Source: Paenibacillus borealis
GTDB lineage: Bacteria; Bacillota; Bacilli; Paenibacillales; Paenibacillaceae
Length of the DNA: 64,000 nt
Direction of reading: 5' to 3'
Assembly: GCF_000758665.1 (NCBI RefSeq)
Contig: NZ_CP009285.1
Span: 7,998,001 to 8,062,000, forward strand
Each line of letters opens with the position of its first letter. The stretch's first letter is position 1. A model generated the notes under the pieces. It saw only the letters and a program-made list of their open reading frames with translations, ran no database searches and was not told the DNA's origin. Shown here one piece after another: positions 16,438 to 26,049 of this stretch. The position numbers and the translations under genes are program-made.

Positions 16438-17259
16438 TCACAGCTTCTGCGCGAACTGGTTCAGCTGCCCGGACATCGTCCGGATCTCCTCAATGAAGCT
16501 GGAGATTTCATTCGTTGAAGCGGCCTGCTCTTGCCCGACTGACGCAATCTGATGGATCGATTGGCTGATCTGTTTCATCGCGGCTTGGATCTCCCCCAGG
16601 GTATCCCGGATCCGCTGCGCGGACTGCTCGGTTTCCTTCGAGAATTTGCGGATTTCCTTCGCTACAACGTCGAATCCCCGGCCCTTGTCCCCGGCGTGGG
16701 CGGCTTCAATGGCTGCATTAATCCCGAGCAGATTCGTCTGGTCGGCGACCTTCCTGAGGACAGTCAGCACTTCATCGCTTTTTTTGACACTTTCAGCGGT
16801 CGTTTCTGACTGGAGCAGCAGCTTCTGCGAGAAATCGGCAAGCAGGCCCGAGCCCTCTGCCACATGCCCGATCCGGGCATTCGCCTGATTCAGAGAGACA
16901 GAGATCTGATCGGCGATCTCGCGCAGCTCGGTCTGTCTGCGGACCTGGATGCAGATCGCCCCGCAGACCCTTCCATTCTCTTCGTGTACCGGAAGGACAG
17001 TGCCGACGAATTCATACCCGTAATAGTCCTTAGGGACATTAGCCTTTGAGAATTCATCATTTTTCAGTGCATGGTACAGGGGTTCGTCTGCGAGAATAAT
17101 CTGCCCTGCCCGGATCCCCAGATCAATCGAAACACCAGGGAAATAAGCGATGAACTTCTCCGTGTCACAGACAGCAATAGATACATCATAGGGAAAAGCA
17201 GCCTTCAGGATCGGCGCCAGGTTCACTATATCTTCAAGGGAGCGGACAATGTTCTTCAT
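16438..17259 (-). CDS. Cytoplasmic methyl-accepting chemotaxis-like signalling protein
   Basis: The 273-residue product has no membrane helix. The N-terminal sensing part (1-130) resembles a small PAS/GAF-like domain (VSIAVCDTEKFIAYFPG...GTVLPVHEENGRVCGAI). The C-terminal half is a short coiled-coil signalling hairpin whose tip TNLLGINAAIEAAHAGDKGR matches the chemoreceptor consensus and binds CheA/CheW. It is much shorter than classical receptors and has no HAMP domain. The ATG at 17259 has AAAGGAG 11 bases upstream; a GTG at 17292 has none. Confidence 0.85.
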   Translation of the reverse strand: MKNIVRSLEDIVNLAPILKAAFPYDVSIAVCDTEKFIAYFPGVSIDLGIRAGQIILADEPLYHALKNDEFSKANVPKDYYGYEFVGTVLPVHEENGRVCGAICIQVRRQTELREIADQISVSLNQANARIGHVAEGSGLLADFSQKLLLQSETTAESVKKSDEVLTVLRKVADQTNLLGINAAIEAAHAGDKGRGFDVVAKEIRKFSKETEQSAQRIRDTLGEIQAAMKQISQSIHQIASVGQEQAASTNEISSFIEEIRTMSGQLNQFAQKL

Positions 17260-17458
17260 GGATGCGGGTTCTCCTTTATTAAATCGCTTCACTGCACAGT
17301 AATATCTAGATTAAGGTTCGACATTTTCTGATGACTATCTTTTGTTCAAAACTTTATATTTAAAATTTAATCATACCCTCTTAACTTAAGTCAATGAAGC
17401 CCTGCAGGCAGATTAGTACAATATAACTGCAATCATTAATTCATTGGGGGTTATGCTG

Positions 17459-18166
17459 ATGTCTGCTGCAGTGGCTCGAACCGGGGGAATCTCACTCATT
17501 GTAATGGCGGTTGCCGCCGCGCTCTCGTACGGATATGTTCATGGAAGTCTGGTGGTGGATGGGGATGCCGCTGCGACCTTCGCCAATCTTCAGGCCTCTC
17601 CGTTGCTGTTCAGAGCCGGGATTCTGGGCTGGGTACTCATCATGGCCTGTGACGTGGCAGCGGCCTGGGCCTTATATCTGGTAATGAAGCCTGTGCATCC
17701 GGGACTGTCCCTGCTGGGGGCATGGCTGCGCCTGGCTTATACGGCAGTATTGGGAATTGCTGTTTCCAGTCTGATCGTAGTCTCACTTCTTACAGACAAC
17801 AGGGAACTTACGCTTACCGGCTTTACACGAGGGGAAGCTCAGGCGGAGGTGATGCTTATTCTTCAAGCTTTTGAAGCGGTATGGTCGGCTGGTTTAATTC
17901 TATTCGGGGGACATCTGCTGATTATAGGTGTACTGGCGGTTAATTCGCAGAATGTTCCGAAGCCCGTCAGTGTGCTGCTGCTGCTGGCAGGCTTCGGCTA
18001 TATTGTGGTCCATCTGTGCGGCATACTTGTGCCCGGGTATGAGGAAGCCCTCCAAATCATCAAATGGGTGTTCATGCTGCCGATGACCGCAGGAGAGCTG
18101 GGGCTTGGCATCTGGCTGCTGTTCAAAGTCCCGGCTGTGCGTGTTCGCGTTCAAGCCGCTTCTTAA
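17459..18166 (+). CDS. DUF4386 family membrane protein
   Basis: The product, about 235 residues, has six to seven membrane helices and the DUF4386 opening MSAAVARTGGISLIVMAVAA, then FRAGILGWVLIMACDVAAAWALY. The function is unknown. The ATG at 17459 lies 8 bases after GGGGG, whereas the TTG and ATG upstream overlap that site. Its last 44 bases overlap the 3' end of the convergent Crp-family gene. Confidence 0.82.
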   Translation: MSAAVARTGGISLIVMAVAAALSYGYVHGSLVVDGDAAATFANLQASPLLFRAGILGWVLIMACDVAAAWALYLVMKPVHPGLSLLGAWLRLAYTAVLGIAVSSLIVVSLLTDNRELTLTGFTRGEAQAEVMLILQAFEAVWSAGLILFGGHLLIIGVLAVNSQNVPKPVSVLLLLAGFGYIVVHLCGILVPGYEEALQIIKWVFMLPMTAGELGLGIWLLFKVPAVRVRVQAAS

Positions 18167-18719
18167 TCCGGCTGAGCGATTCCGGTGTCATCCCGAGATA
18201 ACTGGCCAGCTGATGCTGGGGGACGCGGCTGATCAATCCTGGTCTCCTATGCAGCAGTGCCTTCAGGCGGTCTTCGGGGGATGCCGCAATGAAAGCGGCG
18301 AATTCCGCCTGCACCTGCCCGAAATTCTCCTCGATCATCCGGCGTGTCATCAGCTCCAGCTGCGTATGTCTGGCGTACATGTCCTGCTCGGTATCCAGTG
18401 CACCGACTACCAGCACGCAGTTCTCCAGACAAGTCAGGCTGTATTCGGAAGAGGCCTCCTGCTTATGAGCATTGAAGATGGCAATCGCCTGCTCTTCTGT
18501 GTAGAAGTTGGAGGTAATGTCACGGCCTGCAACGTCAACGCTGTGCTGCCGCACGCATCCCCGCAGCACGAAATAGCATTTGCCCGGAACCTCCCCCTGT
18601 CTAAGCAGAACGGTTCCCTTGCTGTATTCCTCAACAAGAATCTCATCCAGAATAGCCTGCTGCTCTCCTTCACTGAGGGAGGTTAGCCGGGTCATATATT
18701 GGAGTAACAGCTGCTTCAC
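18123..18719 (-). CDS. Crp/Fnr-family transcriptional regulator
   Basis: The roughly 200-residue product has an N-terminal cyclic-nucleotide-binding-like beta barrel (VEEYSKGTVLLRQGEVPGKCYFVLRGCV) and a C-terminal helix-turn-helix (ISRVPQHQLASYLGMTPESLSRIKKRL). The cAMP-contacting residues of Crp are not conserved, so the ligand is unknown. GTG 18719 is preferred because AAAGGATG lies about 8 bases upstream; GTG 18743 is also possible. Convergent, overlapping pairing with the DUF4386 gene suggests a functional link. Confidence 0.85.
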   Translation of the reverse strand: MKQLLLQYMTRLTSLSEGEQQAILDEILVEEYSKGTVLLRQGEVPGKCYFVLRGCVRQHSVDVAGRDITSNFYTEEQAIAIFNAHKQEASSEYSLTCLENCVLVVGALDTEQDMYARHTQLELMTRRMIEENFGQVQAEFAAFIAASPEDRLKALLHRRPGLISRVPQHQLASYLGMTPESLSRIKKRLEREHAQPGL

Positions 18720-18768
18720 GTTCCGCACATCCTTTATTGGCACTCGGGCTTATTTACTCCCTATTCTA

Positions 18769-20178
18769 CTACAGCTGGCTGCCCTCCGGGTTGCTCACAG
18801 CAGAATAGCCGCCGGTACTAGTATCCTGATCACTCTTCTCCTTCTTACTTCTCATGGAATACAAGATGAACAACAGGATGAACCAGAGCGGGGTGAACAG
18901 CAGCGCCGGACGGGTCTCCTCTGCGAACAGCATAATGACCAGAATGGCGGCAAACAACGTCAATACCGCATAATTGATGACCGGTGTGAACGGTGCTTTG
19001 AATGTGGACGCGGCATGTAAGTCCGGGCGGTTCTTCTTATACTTGATATGACATACGAGCACAACACCCCACACCCAGATGAAGCAAATGGCGCTGATCG
19101 TTGTAACGATGCCGAAAGCCTGACCCGGAATAAGCTTGCTGAGCAGCGCCCCGGCCGAGATCACAAGCGTTGAGATAAATAAAGAGTTCGCAGGCACATG
19201 ATTTCTGTTCAGTTTGCCGAGCTGCGGGGAGGCCTGATCCCTTCTGCTCAGATTATAGAGAATCCGGCTCGTGGAGAACATCCCGCTGTTGCAGGCGGAA
19301 GCCGCTGAGGTTAGGACGACGAAATTAATAATCCCCGCAGCAACCGGAATCCCGACCAGACTGAAGGTTCGCACAAAAGGACTTTCAGCCGCACTGAGCT
19401 GGGTCCACGGGTTAATGCACAGCAGGACGAAGAGCGCGCCTACATAGAAGAAGAGAATCCGCAGAGGAATCTTGTTAATTGCCGACGGAATATTTTTCTC
19501 CGGATCTGCTGTTTCTGCTGCCGAGACACCCACAAGCTCCACACCGACATAAGCGAACACAACCATCTGGAAGGAAAATAAGAAGCCTTTAACACCGTTC
19601 GGGAATACGCCCCCGTGCTCCCAGAGATTGCGGACCGTTACCGAGCCTGCATCTGTCTTGAATCCGATGACCAGCAGAATAATCCCCAGACCGATTAAGG
19701 CAAGAATCGTGACGACTTTGATTAGCGCAAACCAGAATTCGAGTTCGCCGAAGCTTTTGACTGTTAACAGATTGAGTCCTAACAGAATAATCAGGCAGAT
19801 GACGGCCGGTACCCACTGCGGGATATCGAACCAGTACTGCACATAGACGCCCACCGCAATCACATCCGCCATCGCCGTCATAATCCAGCAGAACCAGTAG
19901 GTCCAGCCCGTAATGAATGCAGCCCGCGGCCCCAGATAGTCTTCAGCAATGTCTGTAAAAGATTGATATCCCGCTTTGGAGAGCAGCAGCTCACCCAGCG
20001 CCCTCATCACAAAAAATACGGATATCCCTACAAGTAAATACGTGATCATAATGGACGGGCCGGCCTGCTGAATCGCTTTGCCTGATCCCAGGAATAACCC
20101 TGTACCAATCGTGCCGCCGATGGCGATAAGCTGTACATGCCGGTTAGCCAAATCTCTCTTTAATTCTGTCTGTGCCAT
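18769..20178 (-). CDS. APC-family amino acid permease (CycA-like; glycine/D-alanine/serine candidate)
   Basis: The 469-residue product has 12 membrane helices and the amino acid permease signature near the N-terminus: LANRHVQLIAIGGTIGTGLFLGSG, then YWFCWIMTAMADVIAVGVY and FAYVGVELVGVSAAETADPEKNIPSAI. It most resembles D-serine/D-alanine/glycine transporters by pattern. The glycine riboswitch in its leader (20334-20399) supports glycine, or a closely linked amino acid, as substrate. AAGGGGG precedes the ATG. The C-terminus is cytoplasmic and Ser/Lys-rich. Confidence 0.9.
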   Translation of the reverse strand: MAQTELKRDLANRHVQLIAIGGTIGTGLFLGSGKAIQQAGPSIMITYLLVGISVFFVMRALGELLLSKAGYQSFTDIAEDYLGPRAAFITGWTYWFCWIMTAMADVIAVGVYVQYWFDIPQWVPAVICLIILLGLNLLTVKSFGELEFWFALIKVVTILALIGLGIILLVIGFKTDAGSVTVRNLWEHGGVFPNGVKGFLFSFQMVVFAYVGVELVGVSAAETADPEKNIPSAINKIPLRILFFYVGALFVLLCINPWTQLSAAESPFVRTFSLVGIPVAAGIINFVVLTSAASACNSGMFSTSRILYNLSRRDQASPQLGKLNRNHVPANSLFISTLVISAGALLSKLIPGQAFGIVTTISAICFIWVWGVVLVCHIKYKKNRPDLHAASTFKAPFTPVINYAVLTLFAAILVIMLFAEETRPALLFTPLWFILLFILYSMRSKKEKSDQDTSTGGYSAVSNPEGSQL

Positions 20179-20225
20179 TGCCTTTTCCCCCTTAATGTGT
20201 ACAACGCTTTGCTGCCAAGAAACAC

Positions 20226-20253
20226 AAAAAGAGATTGGATATCATCCAATCTC
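20226..20253 (-). terminator. Terminator in the expression platform of the glycine riboswitch
   Basis: gagattggat/atccaatctc (20231-20253) forms a near-perfect hairpin followed on the minus strand by five Us (20230-20226). It lies between the aptamer and the permease start, 47 bases upstream of the ATG, as expected for ligand-controlled termination. Confidence 0.85.
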
Positions 20254-20333
20254 CCGGTTCATAAGAATATCAAAATAAGCTACCTGCCCCGCTGATCGTA
20301 ATTAATCAGCATGACAAATACAAATTCCGTACT

Positions 20334-20399
20334 CTTCTGTCCTTTTGCCTGAGATTGTGAACCCTTCGGCGCTGCGGAACTCCGCAGTCTCTCCAGAAG
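20334..20399 (-). ncRNA. Glycine riboswitch (gcvT motif), single aptamer
   Basis: Read on the minus strand, P1 is CTTCTG (20399-20394) paired with CAGAAG (20339-20334). Between them are the conserved GGAGAGAC, a small hairpin CTGCGG/CCGCAG, GCCGAAGGG and CTCAGGCAAAAGGACAG, all hallmarks of the glycine-binding gcvT RNA. No second GCCGAAGG..CAGGCAAAAGGACAG block is seen downstream, so this is a singlet. It controls the amino acid permease at 18769-20178. Whether glycine turns the gene on or off cannot be read with certainty; transporters are usually turned off. Confidence 0.93.
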
Positions 20400-20586
20400 C
20401 TGCTCCTGCTATAGTGTGATCCATAGCAATCATAGCTCGTGTGATGTATTAAATTGGTGAAGCGTTAATGCATTCTGATATTCTAACATATTACTCGGCA
20501 TGTGAGTATTGAACAGTGATAAAAGTCTCCTGCATTATATGTCCGCCTAGGAGTGTCTGTATGCGCCCCTGCACTGCAGCGTCATA

Positions 20587-20750
20587 AATGTTGTACGTAT
20601 TGCAACTCGGATGCGCAGAACCTCGGGTGTTCGGGAGGATTGTTGTATGAAATACAAGAATTTCCCCGCTAAACCGCATGCAGGAAGAGAAATGCTGCCT
20701 TTTGTACAACAATATTGGATTTGGGCCGATATGCCGGGGGAATTGTTGTA
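20587..20750. repeat. Repeated TTGTTGTA / TACAACAA motifs in an intergenic stretch
   Basis: The motif ATTGTTGTAT occurs near 20639 and 20740, tgttgtacg near 20588, and the inverse tacaacaat near 20703. The stretch between the riboswitch and the ara terminator holds no convincing gene: the frame 20611-20835 has no ribosome binding site at its start and runs through the terminator. This may be a degenerate copy of a dispersed intergenic repeat. Confidence 0.4.
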
Positions 20751-20758
20751 TTATGTGC

Positions 20759-20790
20759 AAAAAAAGCGGACAGGCAATAGCCTATCCGCT
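20759..20790 (-). terminator. Terminator of the araBDA operon
   Basis: agcggacaggc (20765-20775) and gcctatccgct (20780-20790) form a stem with one mismatch. A seven-base A-run (20759-20765) gives a U-tract on the minus strand just after araA. Confidence 0.88.
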
Positions 20791-20816
20791 CATTTGATAC
20801 GATATTATTCCGCTAT

Positions 20817-22241
20817 TTACTTAATGATTACATAATCCAGGCCAACCAGCTTGGCATAGGTAACGATCTGATCTGTAGTCAGATTGAGGGATACCACGGT
20901 GTGGTGGCCGCCGCCGTTCTCGATCCACGCTTTAATTCCATCCTGGAAGTTAGGCTTCACCTGCCAGAGCACTCGTGCCACTGGAAGGTTCGGAGCAGGA
21001 ACCGTCGGCTCAAAGGCAGTAACTTCGTTAATCAGCAGCTTGTAATGAGTGCCGAAGTCAGCCATCGATACAACGACGCCTTCGCCCGCTTTGCCGTCGA
21101 ATACGAGACGGGCCGGATCTTCACGGTCGCCAATACCCAGCGGAGACACAAGCACCTTCGGCTTGTTGCTTGCCAGGCTCGGGTCAACCTCAAGCATGTG
21201 GGACTGCAGAATCGCTTCCTGGCCGGCAGCCATTTCATAGGTGTAATCTTCCATGAATCCGGTGTTCAGGTTATGGCTCATCACTTTCATCAGGCGGTCC
21301 AGGGCTGCTGTCTTCCAGTCCCCTTCGCCGGCGAAGCCGTAGCCTTGTGCCATCAGACGCTGAACCGCCAAACCCGGAAGCTGCTTCATGCCGTGCAGGT
21401 CTTCAAAGTTCGAAGTGAAGGCATTGTAATTTCCGGCATCAAGGAAGCGTTTAAGGGCGATTTCGTAGCTGGCCTGCACCTTCACGCTGGCTTCCCATGC
21501 TTCCTTGCTGTATGAACCGTAATCGAAGTCATACAGCTCTGCATATTCGGCGAACAGCGCATCAATTTCTTCTTCCTTCACTTCGTTCACGTACGCAACC
21601 AGGTCGCCGATGCCGAAGTAATCCACTGTCCAGCCGAACTGAATTTGGGCTTCTACCTTGTCGCCTTCGGTAACCCCAACGTTACGCATGTTGTCGCCGA
21701 AGCGGGCCACTTTGATGTTGAAGCTTTCGTTATAAGCTACGGCAACGTCCATCCACTCGGCAATTTGCTTCTGGACTTCAGCACGTTCCCAGTACCCTAC
21801 TACCACTTTATTCTGTTTCTTCAAGCGGGCATTGATGAAGCCATATTCACGGTCGCCATGGGCAGCCTGATTCAGGTTCATGAAGTCCATATCAAGTGTT
21901 GCCCAAGGAATGCTCTCATTGTACTGAGTAGCCAGGTGCAGAAGCGGCTTTTGCAGCAGCTTCGTTCCGCGGATCCACATTTTGGCCGGGGAGAAGGTAT
22001 GCATCCAGGTGATCACACCGGCAACCTCGTCACGGTAGTTGACTTCTTTCATAATCGAAGTGATTGTGTCTGCGCTGACAGCCAGGTCCTGCAGCACCAG
22101 CGGATACGGCAGCACACCGCTGTTATTGAGGGCATCCGTCATTTCCTGCGCATGAGCTTTAACTTCACCGAGGGCTTCTTCTCCGTACAGATGCTGTGAT
22201 CCTACAACAAACCAGAATTGCTTAGCGCTTACTGTTGACAT
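20817..22241 (-). CDS. araA: L-arabinose isomerase
   Basis: The 474-residue product is full length. It opens with [18 protein letters not shown], the hallmark of AraA, and contains [22 protein letters not shown] and QFNESIPW-like segments (here [18 protein letters not shown] and [22 protein letters not shown]). A C-terminal GGGHHTVVS ending is also present. It converts L-arabinose to L-ribulose in the cytoplasm using a divalent metal. It is the last gene of araB-araD-araA and is followed by a strong terminator. AGAGGA lies 9 bases before the ATG. Control by the divergent AraR is expected. Confidence 0.97.
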   Translation of the reverse strand: MSTVSAKQFWFVVGSQHLYGEEALGEVKAHAQEMTDALNNSGVLPYPLVLQDLAVSADTITSIMKEVNYRDEVAGVITWMHTFSPAKMWIRGTKLLQKPLLHLATQYNESIPWATLDMDFMNLNQAAHGDREYGFINARLKKQNKVVVGYWERAEVQKQIAEWMDVAVAYNESFNIKVARFGDNMRNVGVTEGDKVEAQIQFGWTVDYFGIGDLVAYVNEVKEEEIDALFAEYAELYDFDYGSYSKEAWEASVKVQASYEIALKRFLDAGNYNAFTSNFEDLHGMKQLPGLAVQRLMAQGYGFAGEGDWKTAALDRLMKVMSHNLNTGFMEDYTYEMAAGQEAILQSHMLEVDPSLASNKPKVLVSPLGIGDREDPARLVFDGKAGEGVVVSMADFGTHYKLLINEVTAFEPTVPAPNLPVARVLWQVKPNFQDGIKAWIENGGGHHTVVSLNLTTDQIVTYAKLVGLDYVIIK

Positions 22242-22281
22242 ATTCGTTCATCCTCTTCTCTTGGATATTATAGTATGGGTA

Positions 22282-22977
22282 TTATTTCTGGCCGTAATAG
22301 GCGCCTGCACCATGCTTGCGCAGATAATGTTTATCCAGAATCCGCTGCGGCAATTCTTCAGCGAAATGGTTCAGCTCGCGGGCAAAATGGTTCATCTTGG
22401 ACACTTCCTCCAGCACCACGCTGTTCATCACTGCATCATGGGCATTCTTTCCCCAGGTGAACGGGCCGTGGCCTTTCAGCAAAACCGCCGGAACCGCCAT
22501 AATATCAATGCCCCGCTGCTCAAAGGTCTCAATGATCACATGCCCGGTTTCCGCTTCATAACCACGGTCAACCTCCTCCTGCGTCAGGAAGCGGGTACAC
22601 GGTACAGAGCCATAGAAGGTATCGGCATGTGTCGTGCCCATGACGGGAACATCAAGCCCGGCCTGCGCCCAGATGGTTGCCCAGGTCGAATGCGTGTGCA
22701 CGATACCGCCGATCTCCGGATAATGCTTATACAATACCGCGTGAGTCGGTGTATCCGAAGAAGGTCTCATTTCCCCTTCAACTACGTTGCCGTCGAAATC
22801 CACAACGACCATATCGCTTGGCTTCATCTTGTCATAGCTGACGCCGCTCGGCTTGATGACGAACAGACCGCTTGCGCGGTCCACCGCACTCACATTGCCC
22901 CAGGTGTATTTGATGAGTCCTTGCTTAGGCAGATCCAGATTGGCCTCGAATACCTCTTCTTTCAGTTGCTCTAACAT
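22282..22977 (-). CDS. araD: L-ribulose-5-phosphate 4-epimerase
   Basis: The 231-residue class II aldolase-fold product starts [20 protein letters not shown] and contains [20 protein letters not shown], the [24 protein letters not shown] metal-binding histidines and [16 protein letters not shown] sequence. It converts L-ribulose-5-phosphate to D-xylulose-5-phosphate for the pentose phosphate pathway. It lies 3 bases after araB and 40 bases before araA, so all three are cotranscribed. Confidence 0.96.
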   Translation of the reverse strand: MLEQLKEEVFEANLDLPKQGLIKYTWGNVSAVDRASGLFVIKPSGVSYDKMKPSDMVVVDFDGNVVEGEMRPSSDTPTHAVLYKHYPEIGGIVHTHSTWATIWAQAGLDVPVMGTTHADTFYGSVPCTRFLTQEEVDRGYEAETGHVIIETFEQRGIDIMAVPAVLLKGHGPFTWGKNAHDAVMNSVVLEEVSKMNHFARELNHFAEELPQRILDKHYLRKHGAGAYYGQK

Positions 22978-22980
22978 AAA

Positions 22981-24594
22981 TTAACCCCTCCCGTTCTCTA
23001 CCAGATGATCTACAGCAGCCTGCTCGATCGCAATTCCTGCAGTGTAACGTTCCATGAACAGCTCGAAGCCCTTAACATCTGCTTCATCCGGATGAATGAC
23101 TTGCCCTTCAACATCCTTGAATACCTTGTGATCGAGGAAATCGTCGAGACGCTCCTGCTGCTCTTTGTTCTGCATGTATGCAGCCAGAATTGCCATCCCC
23201 CATGCGCCGCCTTCTCCGGCTGTTGCCATGACAGAGACAGGGACGTTCATTGCAGCGGCCACGATTTTTTGCCCGACAACAGGAGTTTTGAACAGCCCGC
23301 CGTGAGCCAGAATGCTGTCGATGGATACCTGTTCTTGCTTGGTCAGAATATCCATTCCGATCTTCAGTGCGCCAAAAGCGGAGAATAAATGCGTCCGCAT
23401 GAAGTTGGCCAGATTGAAGCGGCTCTCCGGTGAACGCACAAACAATGGCCGGCCCTTCTCGATCCCGGTGATATTCTCACCCGAGAAATACCCGTAGCTC
23501 AGCAGACCTCCGCCATCAGCATCCGCCTCCAGTGCCTTATTGAACAGGACACTAAACAACTGGCCGGGGTCAGACTTAAAGCCCATCGCCTCCGAGAATT
23601 CACGGAACAAGCCGACCCAGGCATTGATGTCGCTGGAACAGTTGTTGGCATGAACCATGCCGACCGGACTGCCGTCTGGAGTCGTTACCATATCAATCTC
23701 CGGATATACGGCTGTAAGATCCTTCTCAAGTACGATCATTGCAAACACGGAAGTGCCTACAGAGATGTTACCGGTCCGTTTGCGGACACTGTTCGTAGCC
23801 ACCATTCCTGTTCCGGCGTCGCCTTCCGGAGGACACAGCGGAATACCCGGCTGCAGGTCCCCGGACGCATCCAGAATTAACGCACCCGCTTCGGTTAATA
23901 GCCCTGCCTGCTCACCCGCAGTATAAACTTTAGGAAGAATATCTTTCAGCTTCCAAGGGTAGCCCTTGTCTGCAATGAGTTCATCAAATTGTGCAACCAT
24001 CGCTGCATTGTAATCCTGCGTAGCCTCATCTATCGGGAAAACACCTGAAGCATCGCCGATCCCGATCGCCTTGCTGCCGGTCAGCAGCCAGTGAATATAC
24101 CCGCCCAGCGTCGTTACGAACTCCGCCTGAGGCACATGCTCTTCCCCGTTCAGTATCGCCTGATACAGGTGCGCTATGCTCCAGCGTTCAGGAATGTTGA
24201 ATTGGAATATATCCGTCAATTCTTTGGCCGCAGCACCGGTTGTTGCATTACGCCAGGTCCGGAATGGAACCAGCAGCCCGCCTGCGCTGTCAAAAGCCAT
24301 ATATCCGTGCATCATTGCCGAGAACCCGATAGAACCAACGGTCGTAAGCGTAACACCGTATTTCTGCTGGACTTCCTGCTTCAGTTCACGGTAAGCCTCC
24401 TGCAGGCCCTTGATAATGTCTGTCAAATGATACGTCCAGTACCCGCCTTCAAGCAGATTCTCCCACTCGAAGCTTCCGGATGCAATTGTCCCGAAACGCT
24501 GATCAATCAGTACTGCCTTGATACGTGTGGATCCAAATTCGATACCCAGTGCAGTTTCTCCCTTAAGTATCGCTTGCCCGATGTTCTGATCCAT
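22981..24594 (-). CDS. araB: Ribulokinase (FGGY family)
   Basis: The product, about 537 residues, is a FGGY carbohydrate kinase of the ribulokinase branch. It has an N-terminal [16 protein letters not shown] phosphate loop, [29 protein letters not shown] and a C-terminal [19 protein letters not shown] followed by [15 protein letters not shown], the adenosine region. It phosphorylates L-ribulose to L-ribulose-5-phosphate. AGAGGAG serves ATG 24594; an in-frame GTG at 24600 is also possible. First gene of the operon, driven by the promoter at 24670-24698. Confidence 0.96.
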   Translation of the reverse strand: MDQNIGQAILKGETALGIEFGSTRIKAVLIDQRFGTIASGSFEWENLLEGGYWTYHLTDIIKGLQEAYRELKQEVQQKYGVTLTTVGSIGFSAMMHGYMAFDSAGGLLVPFRTWRNATTGAAAKELTDIFQFNIPERWSIAHLYQAILNGEEHVPQAEFVTTLGGYIHWLLTGSKAIGIGDASGVFPIDEATQDYNAAMVAQFDELIADKGYPWKLKDILPKVYTAGEQAGLLTEAGALILDASGDLQPGIPLCPPEGDAGTGMVATNSVRKRTGNISVGTSVFAMIVLEKDLTAVYPEIDMVTTPDGSPVGMVHANNCSSDINAWVGLFREFSEAMGFKSDPGQLFSVLFNKALEADADGGGLLSYGYFSGENITGIEKGRPLFVRSPESRFNLANFMRTHLFSAFGALKIGMDILTKQEQVSIDSILAHGGLFKTPVVGQKIVAAAMNVPVSVMATAGEGGAWGMAILAAYMQNKEQQERLDDFLDHKVFKDVEGQVIHPDEADVKGFELFMERYTAGIAIEQAAVDHLVENGRG

Positions 24595-24669
24595 GCCCAC
24601 GTTACTCCTCTCTGAACCAAACTGTTATAATAGAAATGGAAAGAAGGCGCTTCCTTTATTAACAGACTT

Positions 24670-24698
24670 AGTATATTTTTTGTTCGTACATTTGTCAA
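24670..24698 (-). promoter_or_regulatory. ara operon promoter with internal AraR-type operator
   Basis: On the minus strand TTGACA (24698-24693) and TATACT (24675-24670) are 17 bases apart, a near-consensus sigma-A promoter for araBDA. The spacer contains ATGTACGAACAAAA, which matches the palindromic AraR box core (TTGT.CGTACA on the plus strand, 24680-24690). Repressor bound here would block RNA polymerase directly. Confidence 0.88.
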
Positions 24699-24807
24699 CA
24701 TTATACACAAGATATACCTACATATTTTACAATGATCCATTCATATTTGCCCGGAAAAGCTGGTACATAGTAGACATCGGATTATAATAACGATATATTC
24801 ATACTAT

Positions 24808-24825
24808 AATGTGTACGTACAACTA
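24808..24825 (+). promoter_or_regulatory. Second AraR-type box, next to the araR -10 element
   Basis: aatgtgtacgtacaacta has the perfect core GTACGTAC, resembling Bacillus AraR operators. It overlaps the end of TATAAT (24805-24810), so AraR probably represses its own gene. It is about 125 bases from the first box, and looping between the two is possible. Confidence 0.75.
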
Positions 24826-24875
24826 TTGCGGACATGTGGATTCGCATATGAACAACCATGAAAGAAGTGAGCCGT

Positions 24876-25961
24876 ATGAAGACCAAATACCAGATCATTT
24901 TTGATGATATAAAAAGCAATATACTATCAGGAACGTATAGCGTGGGTGAACAAATCCCTACAGAATTGGCCTTGCAGGATACGTATGGCGTTAGCCGGCA
25001 GACTGTCCGGAAGGCTATCTTAGAGCTGTCCAATGAGGGCTTCCTAAGAAGCGAGAAAGGCTCGGGCACCTATGTAAGCAACCAGTTCCGCTCCAAATCA
25101 GGAGGGAATCCCAATAATAAAACCATCGGTGTCATCACGACCTACCTCTCAGATTACATCTTCCCTTCCATCATCCGCGGGATCGAGAGCAGACTCAACG
25201 AGGATAACTATTCACTGCTGCTCGCCAGTACCAATAACGATGTCGCCCAAGAGAAGAAGGCGCTGGAAATGATGCTGTCCTTCGGTGTCGAAGGTCTCAT
25301 TATTGAGCCTACGAAGAGCAATCTGTACAATCCGAATATCGCCTACTACCTGTCGTTCAAAGAACAGGATGTCCCATTCATCATGATCAATGCTTATTAC
25401 GAGGAACTGGAGGTACCCTTCTTCTGCCTCGATGATGTGCAGTCCAGTTATCTGGCGACCAAAGAGCTAATTTCGAAGGGCCACACCCAGATCGGTATTA
25501 TCGCCAAAATGGATGACCTGCAAGGCAAGTACCGCATGAAGGGCTATATCAAAGCGCTCGGCGAAGCCAAATTACGCTTCCATCCTGAGCAGGTGCTGTC
25601 CTTCGATACCGAGTCTAAGCAGGCCCTGTCAGAGAACTTGAAGCAATTCCTGACCGATAACAGAGAGGTATTAACGGCTATTGTCTGCTATAACGATGAG
25701 GTTGGCCTGGAAGTCGTAAATGTGTGCAGGCAGCTGGACATATCGATCCCGGATGATTTATCAATCATCGGCCAGGATAATTCTTATATCGCCAAGAATG
25801 CAGGCATCAAGCTCACTACCCTAACTCATCCGCAGGAACAAATGGGCCGTGACGCCGCCGAATGGGTCATTAAGAAGCTGCAGGGGAAAAAGGATCTGCG
25901 GAACAGCACCTACTATCAGCCTGTGCTGATTGAGGGAGAGACGGTTAGGGTGCTGGATTAG
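24876..25961 (+). CDS. araR: Arabinose operon repressor AraR (GntR-type HTH + LacI-type sensor)
   Basis: The 361-residue product combines a GntR winged helix (residues 1-70, IPTELALQDTYGVSRQTVRKAILELSNEG, GSGTYV) with a LacI/periplasmic-binding-like effector domain (TIGVITTYLSDYIFPSIIRGIE, FGVEGLIIEPTKSNL, CYNDEVGLEV, DLSIIGQDNS). This hybrid is diagnostic of Firmicute AraR, whose DNA binding is relieved by L-arabinose. It is divergent from araBDA. ATG 24876 is preferred because AAGAAGTGAG lies just upstream. Confidence 0.95.
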   Translation: MKTKYQIIFDDIKSNILSGTYSVGEQIPTELALQDTYGVSRQTVRKAILELSNEGFLRSEKGSGTYVSNQFRSKSGGNPNNKTIGVITTYLSDYIFPSIIRGIESRLNEDNYSLLLASTNNDVAQEKKALEMMLSFGVEGLIIEPTKSNLYNPNIAYYLSFKEQDVPFIMINAYYEELEVPFFCLDDVQSSYLATKELISKGHTQIGIIAKMDDLQGKYRMKGYIKALGEAKLRFHPEQVLSFDTESKQALSENLKQFLTDNREVLTAIVCYNDEVGLEVVNVCRQLDISIPDDLSIIGQDNSYIAKNAGIKLTTLTHPQEQMGRDAAEWVIKKLQGKKDLRNSTYYQPVLIEGETVRVLD

Positions 25962-26049
25962 CAGAATTTTCAAAAAAAATTCACAAAGCAGTTCACCTAT
26001 CCCCCTTTCTAACATACCTTGAAGAAACCACTGGAAAGGGGACAAATCA

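Noticed and set aside
20254..20333. Second glycine aptamer (tandem riboswitch)
   Set aside because: The conserved GCCGAAGG and CAGGCAAAAGGACAG blocks occur only once.
20611..20835. 74-codon plus-strand frame
   Set aside because: It runs through the ara terminator into the end of araA on the opposite strand and has no ribosome binding site.
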